A stretch of DNA of 64,000 nucleotides. Source: Luzula sylvatica. Its lineage: Eukaryota > Streptophyta > Magnoliopsida > Poales > Juncaceae. Each line of letters starts with the position of its first letter. The first letter of the stretch is position 1. A program made the translations under genes and the position numbers. The notes under the pieces are model-generated. The model had not been told where the DNA came from. It worked only from the letters and a program-made list of their open reading frames with translations, and ran no database searches. Where the stretch lies: the NCBI GenBank assembly GCA_946800325.1, contig OX326960.1:18462893-18526892 (forward strand), given 5' to 3'. Positions 14,004-23,942 of the stretch are shown piece after piece.

Positions 14004-14371
14004 AACCTTCTCACTCGCGTCAGATCTGGACGAGTGCAAAATCTGGACGAGAGAGAGTCTTCGTGGGCTCGAGATTTGGACCAGAGAGAGTCTTCGTGAG
14101 GGCGAGAGGTATGGACACGAGCTTGGCGAGGAGGAGAGCTTGGCGAGAGAGAGAGAGAGAGAGAGAGAGCTTGACGAGAGGAGTCAGAGAGAGAGCTTGA
14201 CGAGAGGCTAAGAGAGAGATGAATTAGTGGGTTTGGGTTTAGGTTTAATTAATGGTTCATGGATTCAATTTAATGGGTTAATGGATTCAATTTATTTGTA
14301 TAATTTTACATTCTAAATTTTGTCACGTCATCGCTCAAATTAACTAAAAAATATCACGTCACAATGACACA
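13829..14371. repeat. GA-rich low-complexity spacer
   Basis: Non-satellite DNA after the array. It holds a (GA)n microsatellite at 13,937-14,000, a second one at 14,145-14,169, and several imperfect copies of a phrase around GAGAGCTTGGCGAGA between 14,110 and 14,210. From 14,220 to 14,370 it is plain AT-rich sequence. I see no coding signal, although the CT/GA-rich part resembles plant 5' UTR or promoter DNA. Confidence 0.8.
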
Positions 14372-14389
14372 TCATCAGTTAACTGATGA
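14372..14389. repeat. 18-bp perfect palindrome
   Basis: TCATCAGTTAACTGATGA is its own reverse complement. Half of it (CAGTTAACTGATG) recurs about 13 bp downstream. It lies at the edge of the tandem repeat that follows and may mark the end of a foldback transposon. No protein-binding role can be assigned. Confidence 0.7.
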
Positions 14390-14422
14390 CTGGGCAGTTA
14401 ACTGATGGAAATGGCAAAAGTG

Positions 14423-14605
14423 AGCAAAATCAAGAGTTCAGGAGGTAAAAAGGAGCAAATTAAAGTTTGGAGGGTAACTTGTATTTTTTTGAAGAGTTCA
14501 GGAGACAAAAATTAGCAAAATCAAAAGTTCATGAGATAAAAAGGAACAAATTAAAGTTTGGAATGTAACTTGCACTTTTTTTAAGAGTTCATGGGGGACA
14601 AAAAT
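14423..14605 (+). repeat. 91-bp tandem duplication
   Basis: Two imperfect copies start at 14,423 and 14,514. Each contains phrases like AAAAAGGAGCAAATTAAAGT and GAGTTCAGGAG. The family looks like a dispersed plant repeat, possibly the subterminal part of a DNA transposon, but its ends were not found. Confidence 0.75.
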
Positions 14606-14718
14606 GAGTTTTTTTCTAAACTTTTTATACTTTATAGGATGTCACTTTTCAAAATTTCAATTCCTAAAAATTAACTGTCCTATAATACAAAAACCTAATG
14701 CATCCAAACAAGTCCAAT

Positions 14719-15015
14719 GAGTTTGGACCGTAGGATTGTACCGGAGATTTATAACATGATTTATAACACGGTACCGACATGAGTTTGGACCATAGGATTG
14801 TACCGGAGATTTATAACACGGTACTGACTCTATACTGTGCCCATTATAATTACTCGTAAATTACTAAATGAGTTTGGACCATAGGATTGTACCGGAGATT
14901 TGTGACACGGTATTGACTCTATACTGATCCCATTATAATTACTCGTAAATTAACTAAGCCCAAGATGGTCCGTTCATTTAAATGTTAGTTATAGAGATAT
15001 AAATGTTACGTCTCC
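14719..15015 (+). repeat. Three-copy repeat related to the BTB gene upstream region
   Basis: The phrase GAGTTTGGACC-N-TAGGATTGTACCGGAGATTT starts at 14,719, 14,781 and 14,870. Each copy is followed by shared tails (ACACGGTA, TATACTG, ATTACTCGTAAATTA). The last copy continues into AAGATGGTCCG, AAATGTTAGTTAT and AAATGTTACG. The same succession of motifs occurs once at 20,623-20,780, just upstream of the BTB/POZ gene. This is best explained as a duplicated, partly amplified upstream region. Confidence 0.8.
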
Positions 15016-15792
15016 ATCTAGGAGATATCACGTAGACATGGTTCATACTCTTATCATACACCAACTTCACCAATCACGATTCATGATCAATCAATATTAT
15101 AACCATTATATAAAAACATTACAACATTAAGCAAATCATTATATCATTTCGAAACAATCAAATTCATCAAGTCCCATGCAATTATCATCGTATAATAAGT
15201 CAAAAATTATGATAGGTGCCAATAAAATCCATCAAACATGCTGAGAAACTCAACTTGCCAAAAAAAATTAAAGTAAAAAAAAATTTACTAAAACGCCTAC
15301 ACTAATAGAATTTTACAAAAGCAGCCCTTAATTAACGGCTAATTTGATGTTCTAATCCAAATTTTACAAAAAACATCCCTAAATTTCTTTTTAAAAAAGA
15401 CCAAATTAATCGCCAAACTTACAAGATGTTTCCGAAGCACGCTTTCTGGAATCCACATATCCAGAAAATCGCGGACGACGAATCGAAGGAAACCAGCCCA
15501 TCAATCAAAATCAAAATAATTCAAATAAAATGAAACCATAGCCATTGCCAATTCCTCAACGAATAATACCGCTTGATAGATAAAATCAAAACAAATTCAT
15601 TCAAAACAGTAATCACGAAAGGTATCAATAGTAGATTTCAAGTGTTACGAGCGCTATTACAAAAAAATACACGATTTCAACAAAAAAAGCAAGTTGAATA
15701 TCAAATTCGCGAAAGGGATACCTCATCGATGAATAAATCCTATCTAGTGTTTATACAAAGTGATATGTTTATACAAAGTGATACCTCGATAG

Positions 15793-15794
<2 letters not shown>
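15016..15794. other. Gene-poor spacer, nothing recognised
   Basis: AT-rich sequence with no convincing coding region, repeat structure or RNA gene. An open frame on the plus strand runs on from 15,573 through the following microsatellite, but its composition is not protein-like. Confidence 0.5.

Positions 15795-15854
<60 letters not shown>
15795..15854. repeat. (GA)n microsatellite
   Basis: Thirty uninterrupted GA dinucleotides, followed by CT/GA-rich sequence to about 16,085. On the minus strand, 15,865-16,068 reads as a short acidic open frame, which is not supported as a gene. Confidence 0.95.
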
Positions 15855-15858
<4 letters not shown>

Positions 15859-16089
15859 TCGTGATTAGGAGTAGAACCACAGCAACACTCGGAGTTGGTG
15901 CAGAAACAGAGATCGGAGGAACTCATCGTTGTCCTCGTCCTCGTCATCTTCTTCTTTGCCGTCGTCATTCTCTGAAAAAATTTCCCTCTTCTTTATCTCA
16001 TCGTCAACCTCGTCATCCATGGAGAATTGGAGGAACTCATAGGCAAAGAGAGGAAGGCGTCGTCGCACCAGAGAGAGAGGTCTCTTTTT

Positions 16090-17830
16090 GCATTGTGTTG
16101 AAATTTCTGAATAAAATAGATTTTTTTTTTGTTACTTTTCAGTTACATAATTTTTTCGGAAAATGTAAAAACGGAGTATTTTGTTCATTTTAGACGTTAG
16201 TTTTGTCATTTTTTTGGAAAATATAATAATTCATTATTCGCAGATGTTAGACTTCAATATTTGATTTTTGTAGATTTTTGGACAAAAAAATAGAACTATG
16301 CATTTGTTAGTCTTCCATTACGATATTTTTTGAGAAAAAATGAGTATTTTTCTCATTTTGGACATCAATTTTGTAATTTTTAGAAAAATATTATAAACTT
16401 ACTTTTGTATGTGTGTTAAACTTCATATTTTGAATTTTTCACAATTTTTGCTTGTCTTTATTTTCATTTATGATGTTTTCTTGAAGAAACCATGAAAACT
16501 GAGTATTTTGGTCGTTTTGATTATCAATTTTGGCATTCTTTAGAAAATATTATTAATTTATGTTTTTTTTTAAGGTGTTAGTTTTGTTTGCATTACTTTT
16601 GATATTTTTGAAAAAATTAAAAAAATTTAGTGTTAGTTTTCAATTACAGTATTTTATTTGGAAAAAACATGAAAATCGAGTCTTTTGTCTTAGAAATTAT
16701 TTATAGAATTTTTTAGAAAATATTACAGATTTTGTTCATGAAGGAACTTCATTTTTTTTCATTATTTTGATATTTTTGAAAAAATTGTAAATTTCTTGCA
16801 TTACTCTTTAATTACAATGTTTATTGAGAAAAACATGAATATCTTATTTTTTTATATTTTGCTCGTTTAAGACATCAATTTTTGTTTTTTTTTTTTAGAA
16901 TTTTTATAAACTTATTTTTTTGAAGATCTGTTAGACTTCGCTTTTCACTTTTTAGAATTTTTTGGAAAAAAGATATTTGCTTGCCTTAGTCGTCAATTAC
17001 GAAGTATTTTGAGGAAAACAAGGAAAATGAGTATTTTGCTCGTTTTATACATAAATTTTGACATTTCGGGGAAAACAATATAGATATTTTTTAATGTGTT
17101 AGATTCCACTATTTACATTTTTCGAAATTTGAAAAAATAAAAATTTGATTTTGTTAGTTTTCAATTATTGAGTTTGTTTATAGGAAAATATGAAAATTGA
17201 GTATTTTTTTCTCGTTTTTGACGTCTAGGTATGCATTTTTTTCAAAAATATCAGAAATTTATTTTTGAAAGTGTTAAGCTTCACTTTTTTTGAATATTTT
17301 TAAAAAAAATAGAATTCTTGTGTTAGTCTTCTATTCTTGTGTTTTTCGAGAAAATCATGAAAAATGAGTATTTTGCTTGTTTTAGACATCAATATTGACA
17401 GTTTTACATAAAATTAGAAATTTATTTTCTTGAAAGCGTGAGACTTCGATTTTTGCATTTTATTTGAAATTTTTGAAAATATAGAAATTTGATGTGTTAG
17501 TTTTCTATTACGGAGTTTTTTTATTTTTTTGATAAAACAAGAAAATTGAATGTTATGTTCATCCTAAACACATCAATTTTGGCTAATTTTTGTATAAATA
17601 TTATAAGTTCATATCTTTTCAGGTTTTAGGCTTCATTTTTTGTATTTTTGTATTTTTTTTTTTGAAGAAATAAAGTTTGTTTTTAATTAAGATTTTTTTT
17701 TTTGAGAAAAAACATGAAAATTGAGTAAAAACATTACAAATTTAATTTTTGTATATGTTAGGCTTCATTTTTAAGCCTTTTTCGAATTTTTTGTAGAAGT
17801 AACAAATTGTGTATGTTAGTTTGCGGTTGT
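16090..17830 (-). repeat. Decayed relic of the same satellite family
   Basis: The block 2 box GTGTTAGACTTC survives in degenerate form near 16,242, 16,409, 16,575, 16,742, 16,926, 17,094, 17,268, 17,436, 17,620 and 17,755. Spacing is mostly 166-184 bp, matching the satellite monomer. Intervening phrases such as GAGTATTTTGCTCGTTTTA and GTTAGTTTTCAATTAC also match the block 2 orientation. Divergence is much higher than inside the main array, so this looks like an old array edge that no longer homogenises. It ends near 17,830. Confidence 0.82.
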
Positions 17831-17923
17831 TGTCTGAGAGGACCTATAAGAGATTAATAGGCTTATATGTGGGGGATTGATATCTTAAACCTAAAACTTT
17901 TAAATAAGGCCCTATTAATTAAT

Positions 17924-18234
17924 GGATAATTATACCGTGCCCCTCAAATTCCCCCCACTATTCACGATTTGTATCCTATTTGTGAATAGTGGGGTGTGAT
18001 TTTAATTGCCCCCTCCAATTTGCATCTCCCATTTCAATTGACGGTTAATTGTGATTTGAATTAACGGTTAATTCAAACGTAATTAACGATTAATATAATT
18101 GTATTAGTGATTAATATAATTAATAATTTCAATTAACCATCAATTCAAATGGAGGGTATAAATTTGGGAGATGGATATTATTTCTCCCCACATCGTGAAT
18201 AGTGGGGGAAATGGGGGGCACAGTAAATGGCCTC
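17924..18234. mobile_element. MITE, 311 bp, with 9-bp TSD
   Basis: Foldback element whose arms contain CCCCCCACTATTCACGAT on the left and ATCGTGAATAGTGGGGGAAA on the right. Its outer ends read GGATAATTATACCGTGCCCC and the complement of GGGGCACAGTAAATGGCCTC. It is flanked by the perfect 9-bp direct repeat TTAATTAAT (17,915-17,923 and 18,235-18,243). A 9-bp TSD suits Mutator-type MITEs. Related copies occur at 21,586 and about 59,288. Confidence 0.88.
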
Positions 18235-18559
18235 TTAATTAATTAAATGGTTATGAAAAATTCACAATGGCAATGATATTTGGACCAGAACTATCAAGAA
18301 AATATATGGACCTTCAAATACACAAAAAAACCCTATGTAATAGCAAAAAAAAAAATTATAAACGATCTCAAGAAACTACAATCTTGTAGACGGATTGCAT
18401 TACACATATACTATCAAATATATCTGAAATTGGATGCCATGTGATCATTTTACAACTGCGTCAGCCTATAAAAAACTTATTGAACTTGGTGCGTCATTCA
18501 ATTGGAGCAAGTTGTTTTGAAATCAAAGATACCCCTCAAAAAATCTTTATGTAATTTCT

Positions 18560-18948
18560 CATACAAAACAAGCTACTCACAACAACAAAATCTTCGAAAA
18601 CGATATTGACCCTACAATATTGCACCTTAGGTGGATAACAAATATTATTTATGCATATCATGTCCATATACCCAGTGATTTTGAAAACATCTATTGGGCT
18701 TTTGGAGCTACGCCTTGTTCTTTCGGCAGAAATCATCTACTAAGAAAATGTAGAATACAAAGAAAAAACCTTGGCACCGAAGTGAAGAAATGTGATTGCA
18801 TTGCGATGACAGGTTGTTGGGCGATTTGGAAAGAAAGAAAAAAGAGTGTTCGGTCGTCGAGACTTTACTATCTACCGATGCAACAGACGGCACAAGAAAT
18901 CCAATATGATTATGAAATTGTTAGAAGCGTTGGAACATTATATTAATT

Positions 18949-18986
<38 letters not shown>

Positions 18987-19092
18987 TTTTTTATCTTGAT
19001 TAACTTAGTGATGGTACACCATTGTAAAAATATTTTTATTTTTATTTTTTTAATATATATTTTGATAGGCGTAGTACCTCAAAAAAAAACAA
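18560..19092 (+). pseudogene. LINE 3'-end relic
   Basis: The open frame ending at 18,946 encodes Cys/His-containing sequence followed by a W-AIWKERK motif and a short charged tail. This resembles the C-terminal zinc-binding (zf-RVT-like) end of plant L1-type LINE ORF2 proteins. An (AT)n tract (18,953-18,984) follows, then an AT-rich 3' UTR that ends in a short A-run near 19,081-19,089, as expected for a 5'-truncated LINE. The reverse transcriptase core is missing. The call rests on the motif and tail only, so it is tentative. Confidence 0.42.
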
Positions 19093-19279
19093 AGATAAAA
19101 ATATACTAAAAAAATGATCCGAAAAATGAAATATCAGAACGTGAATTGTTCTTCAGATCTTTGAGTCCTTAAAAATGAAATATCAGAAAAAAAAATACTA
19201 AATATACTAAAAAGTCCAATTAATAAAGTACGCCTAGGATAAACAAACAAGCCCCCATTATTTGGATAATTTCATATAA

Positions 19280-19539
19280 CGGGAGTTCTATCATACACTC
19301 TTTTACAAGAGTATTTTGGGTATTTTAGCAATTAATTATATTTGTAAAAGGGTGTATCATAAAATTTATCTATTATGTAGATTTTTGTTTAAATGAACAA
19401 CAAAAAATTCCAATTTAGTTAAACATTAATTGATAAATATATTTGATATCTTACCTTAAATATTCATAAATGGATAATTACTCCAAATATCCTTGAAAAT
19501 GAGTGTATGATAAGGAAAGGGGTGTATGATAGAAGCCCC
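19280..19539. mobile_element. MITE, 260 bp, with 9-bp TSD
   Basis: Terminal inverted repeats contain GGGAGTTCTATCATACAC and the complement of GTGTATGATAGAAGCCCC. The element is flanked by perfect 9-bp direct repeats TTCATATAA (19,271-19,279 and 19,540-19,548), typical of Mutator-type elements. It sits in the 3' flank of the BTB gene and interrupts a segment that is contiguous in the second copy of this flank. Confidence 0.9.
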
Positions 19540-19646
19540 TTCATATAAATCCTTTAGAAAGTTTAAATATCAAACTGATCCGAAAACCAAAGTAGAAAAA
19601 TCAAAGTAAGATAATATAGTTGAACTTGAGAAATTATACAGAACAA

Positions 19647-20483
19647 TCATTTGGTCCTTTTTTTGAGCCTCTTGAAAGAAGGTGCACTCTTAACCATGCT
19701 CTTAATCTCCACCAAGAAAGATGGAGAAGTACGAATAATATCCGCATATTCATTGGTTAACATGAAACTTAAAAGTCTTCCGGGCTCGGCAAGGAATTTC
19801 ATACATGCATCTTTGAGCTTTCGCAAATCGTGCTGCTCAGCAAAAGTCATAATCGCACTAATCGTCTTTTTGGAAACATTCTGACATTGTTTTTCTACGC
19901 ATTTTCTCTTCAGTCCCTCTATCGCATATCTATCAGCAGCAGCAAATAAATGTTGTGTCATTATAATCGACGCCATTTCCGAGTCACTTAAATCATCATC
20001 ATCGTCGTCGTCGTCGTCATAATCAAAATCATCATCGTCAGAATCATCGTCATCGTCGTCGTCGTATCTGTCATAGTCATCGTCATCTTCGTCGTAGTAA
20101 TCGTCTTCGTCGTCGTCGTCGTACTTAATAAACAATGTCTTATGTCGTTTGAGATCTAGTAATTCGTCATCAAAATGAGGAAAGGTGTCTGTGTAGATGT
20201 AATGAAGCATTGCCTCGAAAACATCAGCTTTCATATCATCAATTTTTATTATTTGTTGATGTTTAGCTTCAGACATTTCACCGAAAAGCATGGCCTTGAA
20301 AACAGGCGATCGAACCGCCAACATGAATTTATGTGCGGAAAACTTCTGGAGATCGACTTCGAAAGTTACATCTGTCATCTCTCCATTCTCGAGAGACTGA
20401 CCGAGTTGTCTATGCAGATCGAATGGTGGAACTCCAAAGAAGCATCTTTTAGTGCTCATTTGTTGCTTCTTGTTCTTGTTCAT
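19647..20483 (-). CDS. BTB/POZ protein of the MATH-BTB (BPM) type, with no MATH domain
   Basis: Single-exon gene, 278 aa from the ATG at 20,481-20,483; a second in-frame ATG at 20,457-20,459 is also possible. Residues about 37-105 form the first half of a BTB fold (motifs DVTFEV, FSAHKFMLAVRSPVFKAMLF, VFEAMLHYIYTD). Residues about 175-270 match the second half and the C-terminal BACK-like helices of BPM proteins (AADRYAIEGLKRKC, FAEQHDLRKLKDACMKF). Between them, residues about 121-169 are almost all Asp, with some Glu, Tyr and Ser. The C-terminus is Lys/Arg-rich. Family knowledge: BPM proteins are substrate adaptors of CUL3 E3 ligases and recognise substrates through MATH. No MATH sequence is visible here or upstream, so this would be an adaptor with another recognition surface, or a dominant competitor. 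The reading frame is intact. Function in a CUL3 complex is inferred. Confidence 0.82.
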   Translation of the reverse strand: MNKNKKQQMSTKRCFFGVPPFDLHRQLGQSLENGEMTDVTFEVDLQKFSAHKFMLAVRSPVFKAMLFGEMSEAKHQQIIKIDDMKADVFEAMLHYIYTDTFPHFDDELLDLKRHKTLFIKYDDDDEDDYYDEDDDDYDRYDDDDDDDSDDDDFDYDDDDDDDDDLSDSEMASIIMTQHLFAAADRYAIEGLKRKCVEKQCQNVSKKTISAIMTFAEQHDLRKLKDACMKFLAEPGRLLSFMLTNEYADIIRTSPSFLVEIKSMVKSAPSFKRLKKRTK

Positions 20484-20554
20484 GTTGAACTTTGGTAAGA
20501 AAACAATAATGGGAATAATTGTTTTTTTATTAATCTTGCATATGAATACCAATT

Positions 20555-20562
20555 TTTATATA
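20555..20562 (-). promoter_or_regulatory. Possible TATA box of the BTB gene
   Basis: TATATAAA on the minus strand, 72-79 bp upstream of the chosen ATG. The spacing is plausible for a plant core promoter with a short 5' UTR. The open frame can be extended upstream of this ATG only from a non-ATG codon, which supports the ATG at 20,483. Confidence 0.45.
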
Positions 20563-20622
20563 ATATAAGCACATAACTGAATCTAACAACTTATACAAAT
20601 TTCCTCGAAAATTACTAACTTA

Positions 20623-20780
20623 ATGAATCTGGGCCCTAGGATTGTACCGGAGATTCATTTGTTGCCTCTTCTAATAACTCAAAGTAACTAAGCCACGATG
20701 GTCCAGTCTATTCTTAACCCATTCGTTTAAATGTTAGTTATTAACAGATAGAAATGTTACGCCTCCATTCCATTGTCAAT
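20623..20780 (+). repeat. Second copy of the 14.7-kb repeat, upstream of the BTB gene
   Basis: Contains CCTAGGATTGTACCGGAGAT, AACTAAGCC-N-CGATGGTCC, AAATGTTAGTTAT and AAATGTTACGCCTCCAT, in the same order as at 14,870-15,015. In the BTB gene's own orientation this lies about 140-300 bp upstream of the start codon, so it may contain promoter elements. Confidence 0.75.
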
Positions 20781-21193
20781 TGAGATCTACTTCGTCTCTT
20801 TCGTCGTCTCTAACATCCCTCCTCAAGTGAAAGGTGGAGATTTCTCTTGCTTCTACTTGGCGAAGACAAGCCTTTAGGAACTGAGTTTTAACTTTTAACA
20901 TGATTATTATCGATTATTGCACGACGGAGTTGAACGAATACGAGATCCAATTTCATTTTAGAAAAAGAATAATTTTGCAATTTAAGTACTTCTTTCGAAA
21001 CATTTTATGTGTAATATGTAAATGTAGGAATCAAGAAGCTAAGAGAGATCCAAGTGGTGATAATGTCTTCCGAAAATGTCTCCAACAGAATCTCCAGGTG
21101 TCGGGAGGACGGTGATGAGGATTTCTTGATCAAGCCAGTTCCTGCTTCACACGTACGAGATTAAGCCAGTTCCTGCATGATGAAACCACATTA
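20781..21193. other. Intergenic stretch, no gene recognised
   Basis: Contains a 15-bp direct repeat (TAAGCCAGTTCCTGC at about 21,133 and 21,163) and a short plus-strand open frame (20,900-21,115) without a known domain or coding-like composition. I see no RNA gene. Confidence 0.4.
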
Positions 21194-21428
21194 GGGGAGT
21201 TCTATGATAGATCCATTTTCTTATAATAGACAATTTTCAAAAAAAATATTTAAAATATTGGTTCACTAATGATTTTTTTTTGTAAGATTCAATTGTATAT
21301 TTATCATTTAATGCTATGCAAAACATAAATTTTGTATAATTGATTGATAAATACCTAAAATATCTTAAAATAATTTTTGAAAAATAATTCATAATAAAAA
21401 AAAAAAATGAATCTATCATAGAACTCCC
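21194..21428. mobile_element. MITE related to the 19.28-kb element
   Basis: Terminal inverted repeats GGGGAGTTCTATGATAGATC and the complement of GAATCTATCATAGAACTCCC. The arms share the GAGTTCTAT-ATAGA core with the 19,280-19,539 element, but the interior differs. No clear target duplication was seen. Confidence 0.75.
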
Positions 21429-21464
21429 GTTTCTATATACTCGCCGAAGCACAATTCAGGTGCA

Positions 21465-21845
21465 AGTGAATTAATCTCGAAATCTTTAAATCCTTTAAAA
21501 GATGAAATATCATAAGAAAAAAAAAATACTAAATATACTAAAAAATCCAATTAATAAAGTAGGCCTGGACAATCCATCCAAGAAGAACCCATTTACTGTG
21601 CCTCCACAACTCTCGTTCACATTTAATTGCGTGTTTTTTTGTTAAATATTATGTTAATTAAATGTGTTAATCATGATATAGAGAATGTGACGAAGAATTG
21701 TCGGAGTAAAGTAAAATTTCCCATCCAAGAAGCCCAATTACGTTGGATGATTTCGTATATATATCCTTTCAAAAGTATAAATATCAAATTGGTCCAAAAA
21801 AAATAGAAGAGTGGAAGTAGGATAACATAATTGAGAAAGAAAAAT
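21465..21845 (+). repeat. Duplicated 3' flank of the BTB gene (no BTB gene attached)
   Basis: 21,465-21,585 matches about 19,130-19,260 (shared phrases AAATACTAAATATACTAAAAA and CCAATTAATAAAGTA). 21,733-21,845 matches about 19,549-19,645 (GGATGATTTCGTATA, AAATATCAAATTGGTCC, GTAGGATAACATAATTGA). In the BTB locus this sequence lies immediately 3' of the coding region; here no coding sequence follows. A different MITE interrupts each copy at nearly the same place. Confidence 0.75.
21586..21720. mobile_element. MITE, 135 bp, with 12-bp flanking direct repeat
   Basis: Short foldback element of the GTGCC family (left end AACCCATTTACTGTGCCTCC; right end GGAGTAAAGTAAAATTTC). It is flanked by CCATCCAAGAAG at 21,574-21,585 and 21,721-21,732. 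Nine of these bases are probably the TSD, and the rest chance or terminal sequence. It is related by its ends to the 17,924-18,234 element. Confidence 0.78.
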
Positions 21846-21857
21846 GACATACCCCCA

Positions 21858-22028
21858 ACTCTTTCCAAAAATCTAGTTGACTTAAATATAATTTAACACT
21901 TTAATAATTGATATCTTAATTCATGATTTGATATATTAATTGAATGTTTAATCATAAATTAAAATAATCAAAATATAAATTAAAATGTTAAATCATATCT
22001 ACGTCATCTAGATTTCTGAGGAAGAGTA
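21858..22028. mobile_element. Foldback MITE-like element
   Basis: The two arms, CTCTTTCCAAAAATCTAGTT and the complement of ATCTAGATTTCTGAGGAAGAG, continue inward as ATATAATTTAACA versus ATATGATTTAACA. The interior is AT-rich. A relative with better arms lies at 23,484-23,690. Confidence 0.65.
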
Positions 22029-22479
22029 TTAAGAGGATGTACAATGTACATCACCACTATTTTCATTTTGATTCAAATTTTAACGATAAAATCCTTCTTC
22101 TTCAAAAAATTTGGCAAAATCCTGAACTTAGCTAAAGCAAAAACAACGTCAACCTTCTAGGTGAAGAAATCATTCGATATTTTCATAGTTTTTTGCGGAA
22201 ACAAATTCACAACTTTATTTGCGTTTTTTCCTAGAAATATATGGTTATGATTGACTGTTTTTTTTTCAATAGAGATTTTGCTCCTAGAAGAATTTTTCGG
22301 TATAATGTCATTAGAAATAACTAAAGTAATAACATGACAACAATTTATCGATATAATAAATGGTATAACGTCATTAGAAATAGTATATTGATATTTAACT
22401 TTGTTTTTGAGCTCGGTCCGTAATATTTTCTGTACAATAACATACCACAGGGTCTCGTACTAAACACATATTTTGCTTA
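22029..22479. other. AT-rich spacer, nothing recognised
   Basis: No open frame with a protein-like composition, no inverted repeat and no tandem structure were seen. Confidence 0.4.
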
Positions 22480-22815
22480 GTGAGGTGGGAAGAAAGATAG
22501 GTGAAGAAAAACGGAAGAGCAAGAAGGGAGGTATGGCTGTGAGTAAGTTTAAGATTAGAAGGGGCATTTTGATAAATTCATATTTAATATTTATTTATTA
22601 AGTTAGGTTTTAGAAGTTGAATTTGTCGGGAAGTTGAGAGATATGCATAAATTTGATATTTTCAAAAGTTGATAGATTTGTGAAGTCTTTTGTTTTCAAA
22701 GGATAATTTGGAAAGATTTCGAGAATTAGAAGGATAAATTTGATATTCGTTGTTTTGGAAGGTTAAATTTGATATTTTGATGTTTTGGAAGGATATACAT
22801 GATATTACTTTCTTT
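22480..22815 (+). repeat. Partial copy of the 52.3-kb MITE family
   Basis: Shares an ordered series of phrases with 52,440-52,755: GGTGAGGTGGG, AGAAGGG(G/C)CATTTTG, GATAATTTGGAAA, AGAAGGATAAATTTGATATT and GGAAGGATATACATGATATTAC. Only the right half of the element is present. Confidence 0.65.
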
Positions 22816-23483
22816 TAAATAAATATTTTTAATTTTTAATTAAATGGAATTTATTGGGATAATATGTGCTTTGGCTCTGGCACTGGGATATTTTTTTTAT
22901 CTCATTACAATTTAAATTAAATCATGTTCATATTTTTAGGAGATTATGCATGATTCTTTATATTTGAGACCGTGCAAAAAATGATGTCATGAACAATTTT
23001 ACAATTTGTTATACTCATTTGAATTTTTTTTAGTAAATCCTAACTTAAAGTTTCTAGTGTACAACGAATGTTTATATTTTGGTATGGATGCATTTTTTTT
23101 TTTTACAAAAAAAGTTAAAAACATTTTTTTTAGTTCCCGCACAAAGAATTAAATTTGAAATTGATTTCTTTTATAAAGTACGTGCTCCTTGATATGATTT
23201 TTTTTAGTTGACGATAAATTAATGTGATTGATTTTAAATCATGATTTGATTTGATTTGTCTCACAAAATATAACGCACAACTTTGAATTCGAGTGATTTT
23301 ATACTTTTTTCAGTTTAACGTGGCTAATAAATGTGGTCGATAACTTGGCTCTATTTCATGAAGTGTAATAAGATAGTTCCATGCAAATGGATTTTGCTTC
23401 TTACTTGTTAGTATTTTTTTTAGGTTCATGTGCTAAAAAATGTAATGAGTATAAATATTAGTGTAGTGATGTAGATCCCTTAG
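22816..23483. other. AT-rich spacer, nothing recognised
   Basis: No coding, RNA or repeat feature could be supported. Confidence 0.4.
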
Positions 23484-23690
23484 TACTCTCTCTCAAGGTC
23501 TTGATGACGTGGATATGATTTAACACCTTACAAATGAACACATAAATACTTAATTTAACATATTAATTTATGGTTTAATTATCATGATTTATGATTGAAC
23601 ATCCAATTAAGATGTTAAATCATGAATTAATGTGTTAATTCTTAACGTGTTAAACCATACCCACGTCATCAAGCCTCTAGAAAATGAGTT
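23484..23690. mobile_element. Foldback MITE-like element
   Basis: The left arm GATGACGTGGATATGATTTA pairs with the complement of TAAACCATACCCACGTCATC on the right, and both extend outward (CTTGATGACGTGG in each arm). The family is shared with 21,858-22,028. Confidence 0.75.
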
Positions 23691-23942
23691 GGGGTTATGT
23701 CCAACATTTTCCTAAATATTATTTATTTGATTCGACTGATTGTGTAGAAATGAATTTTTATTTTTTGTTACTTTCTAGTTTGGCTTACGCTATGAGAAAT
23801 GCGAATTATATTGTTGATTGAATAATTTAATGTATTATTGGATAATTATATTATAACTATTTTCAAAACCCAAACTGGTAACAAAATAATAAAAAGTGTA
23901 TGCCGCATATTGGTTTCTTCCAATGTGATGTTTTCAGTGTCA

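Noticed and set aside
15865..16068. Minus-strand acidic open frame (Asp/Glu-rich)
   Set aside because: Composition comes from GTC/CTC-type triplets. It has no conserved motif, no splice partner, and lies against a microsatellite. It could be a remnant of an exon but cannot be supported.
15573..16193. 206-codon open frame through the GA microsatellite
   Set aside because: A large part is an Arg-Glu run produced by (GA)n. The rest has no domain, and it ends in the decayed satellite.
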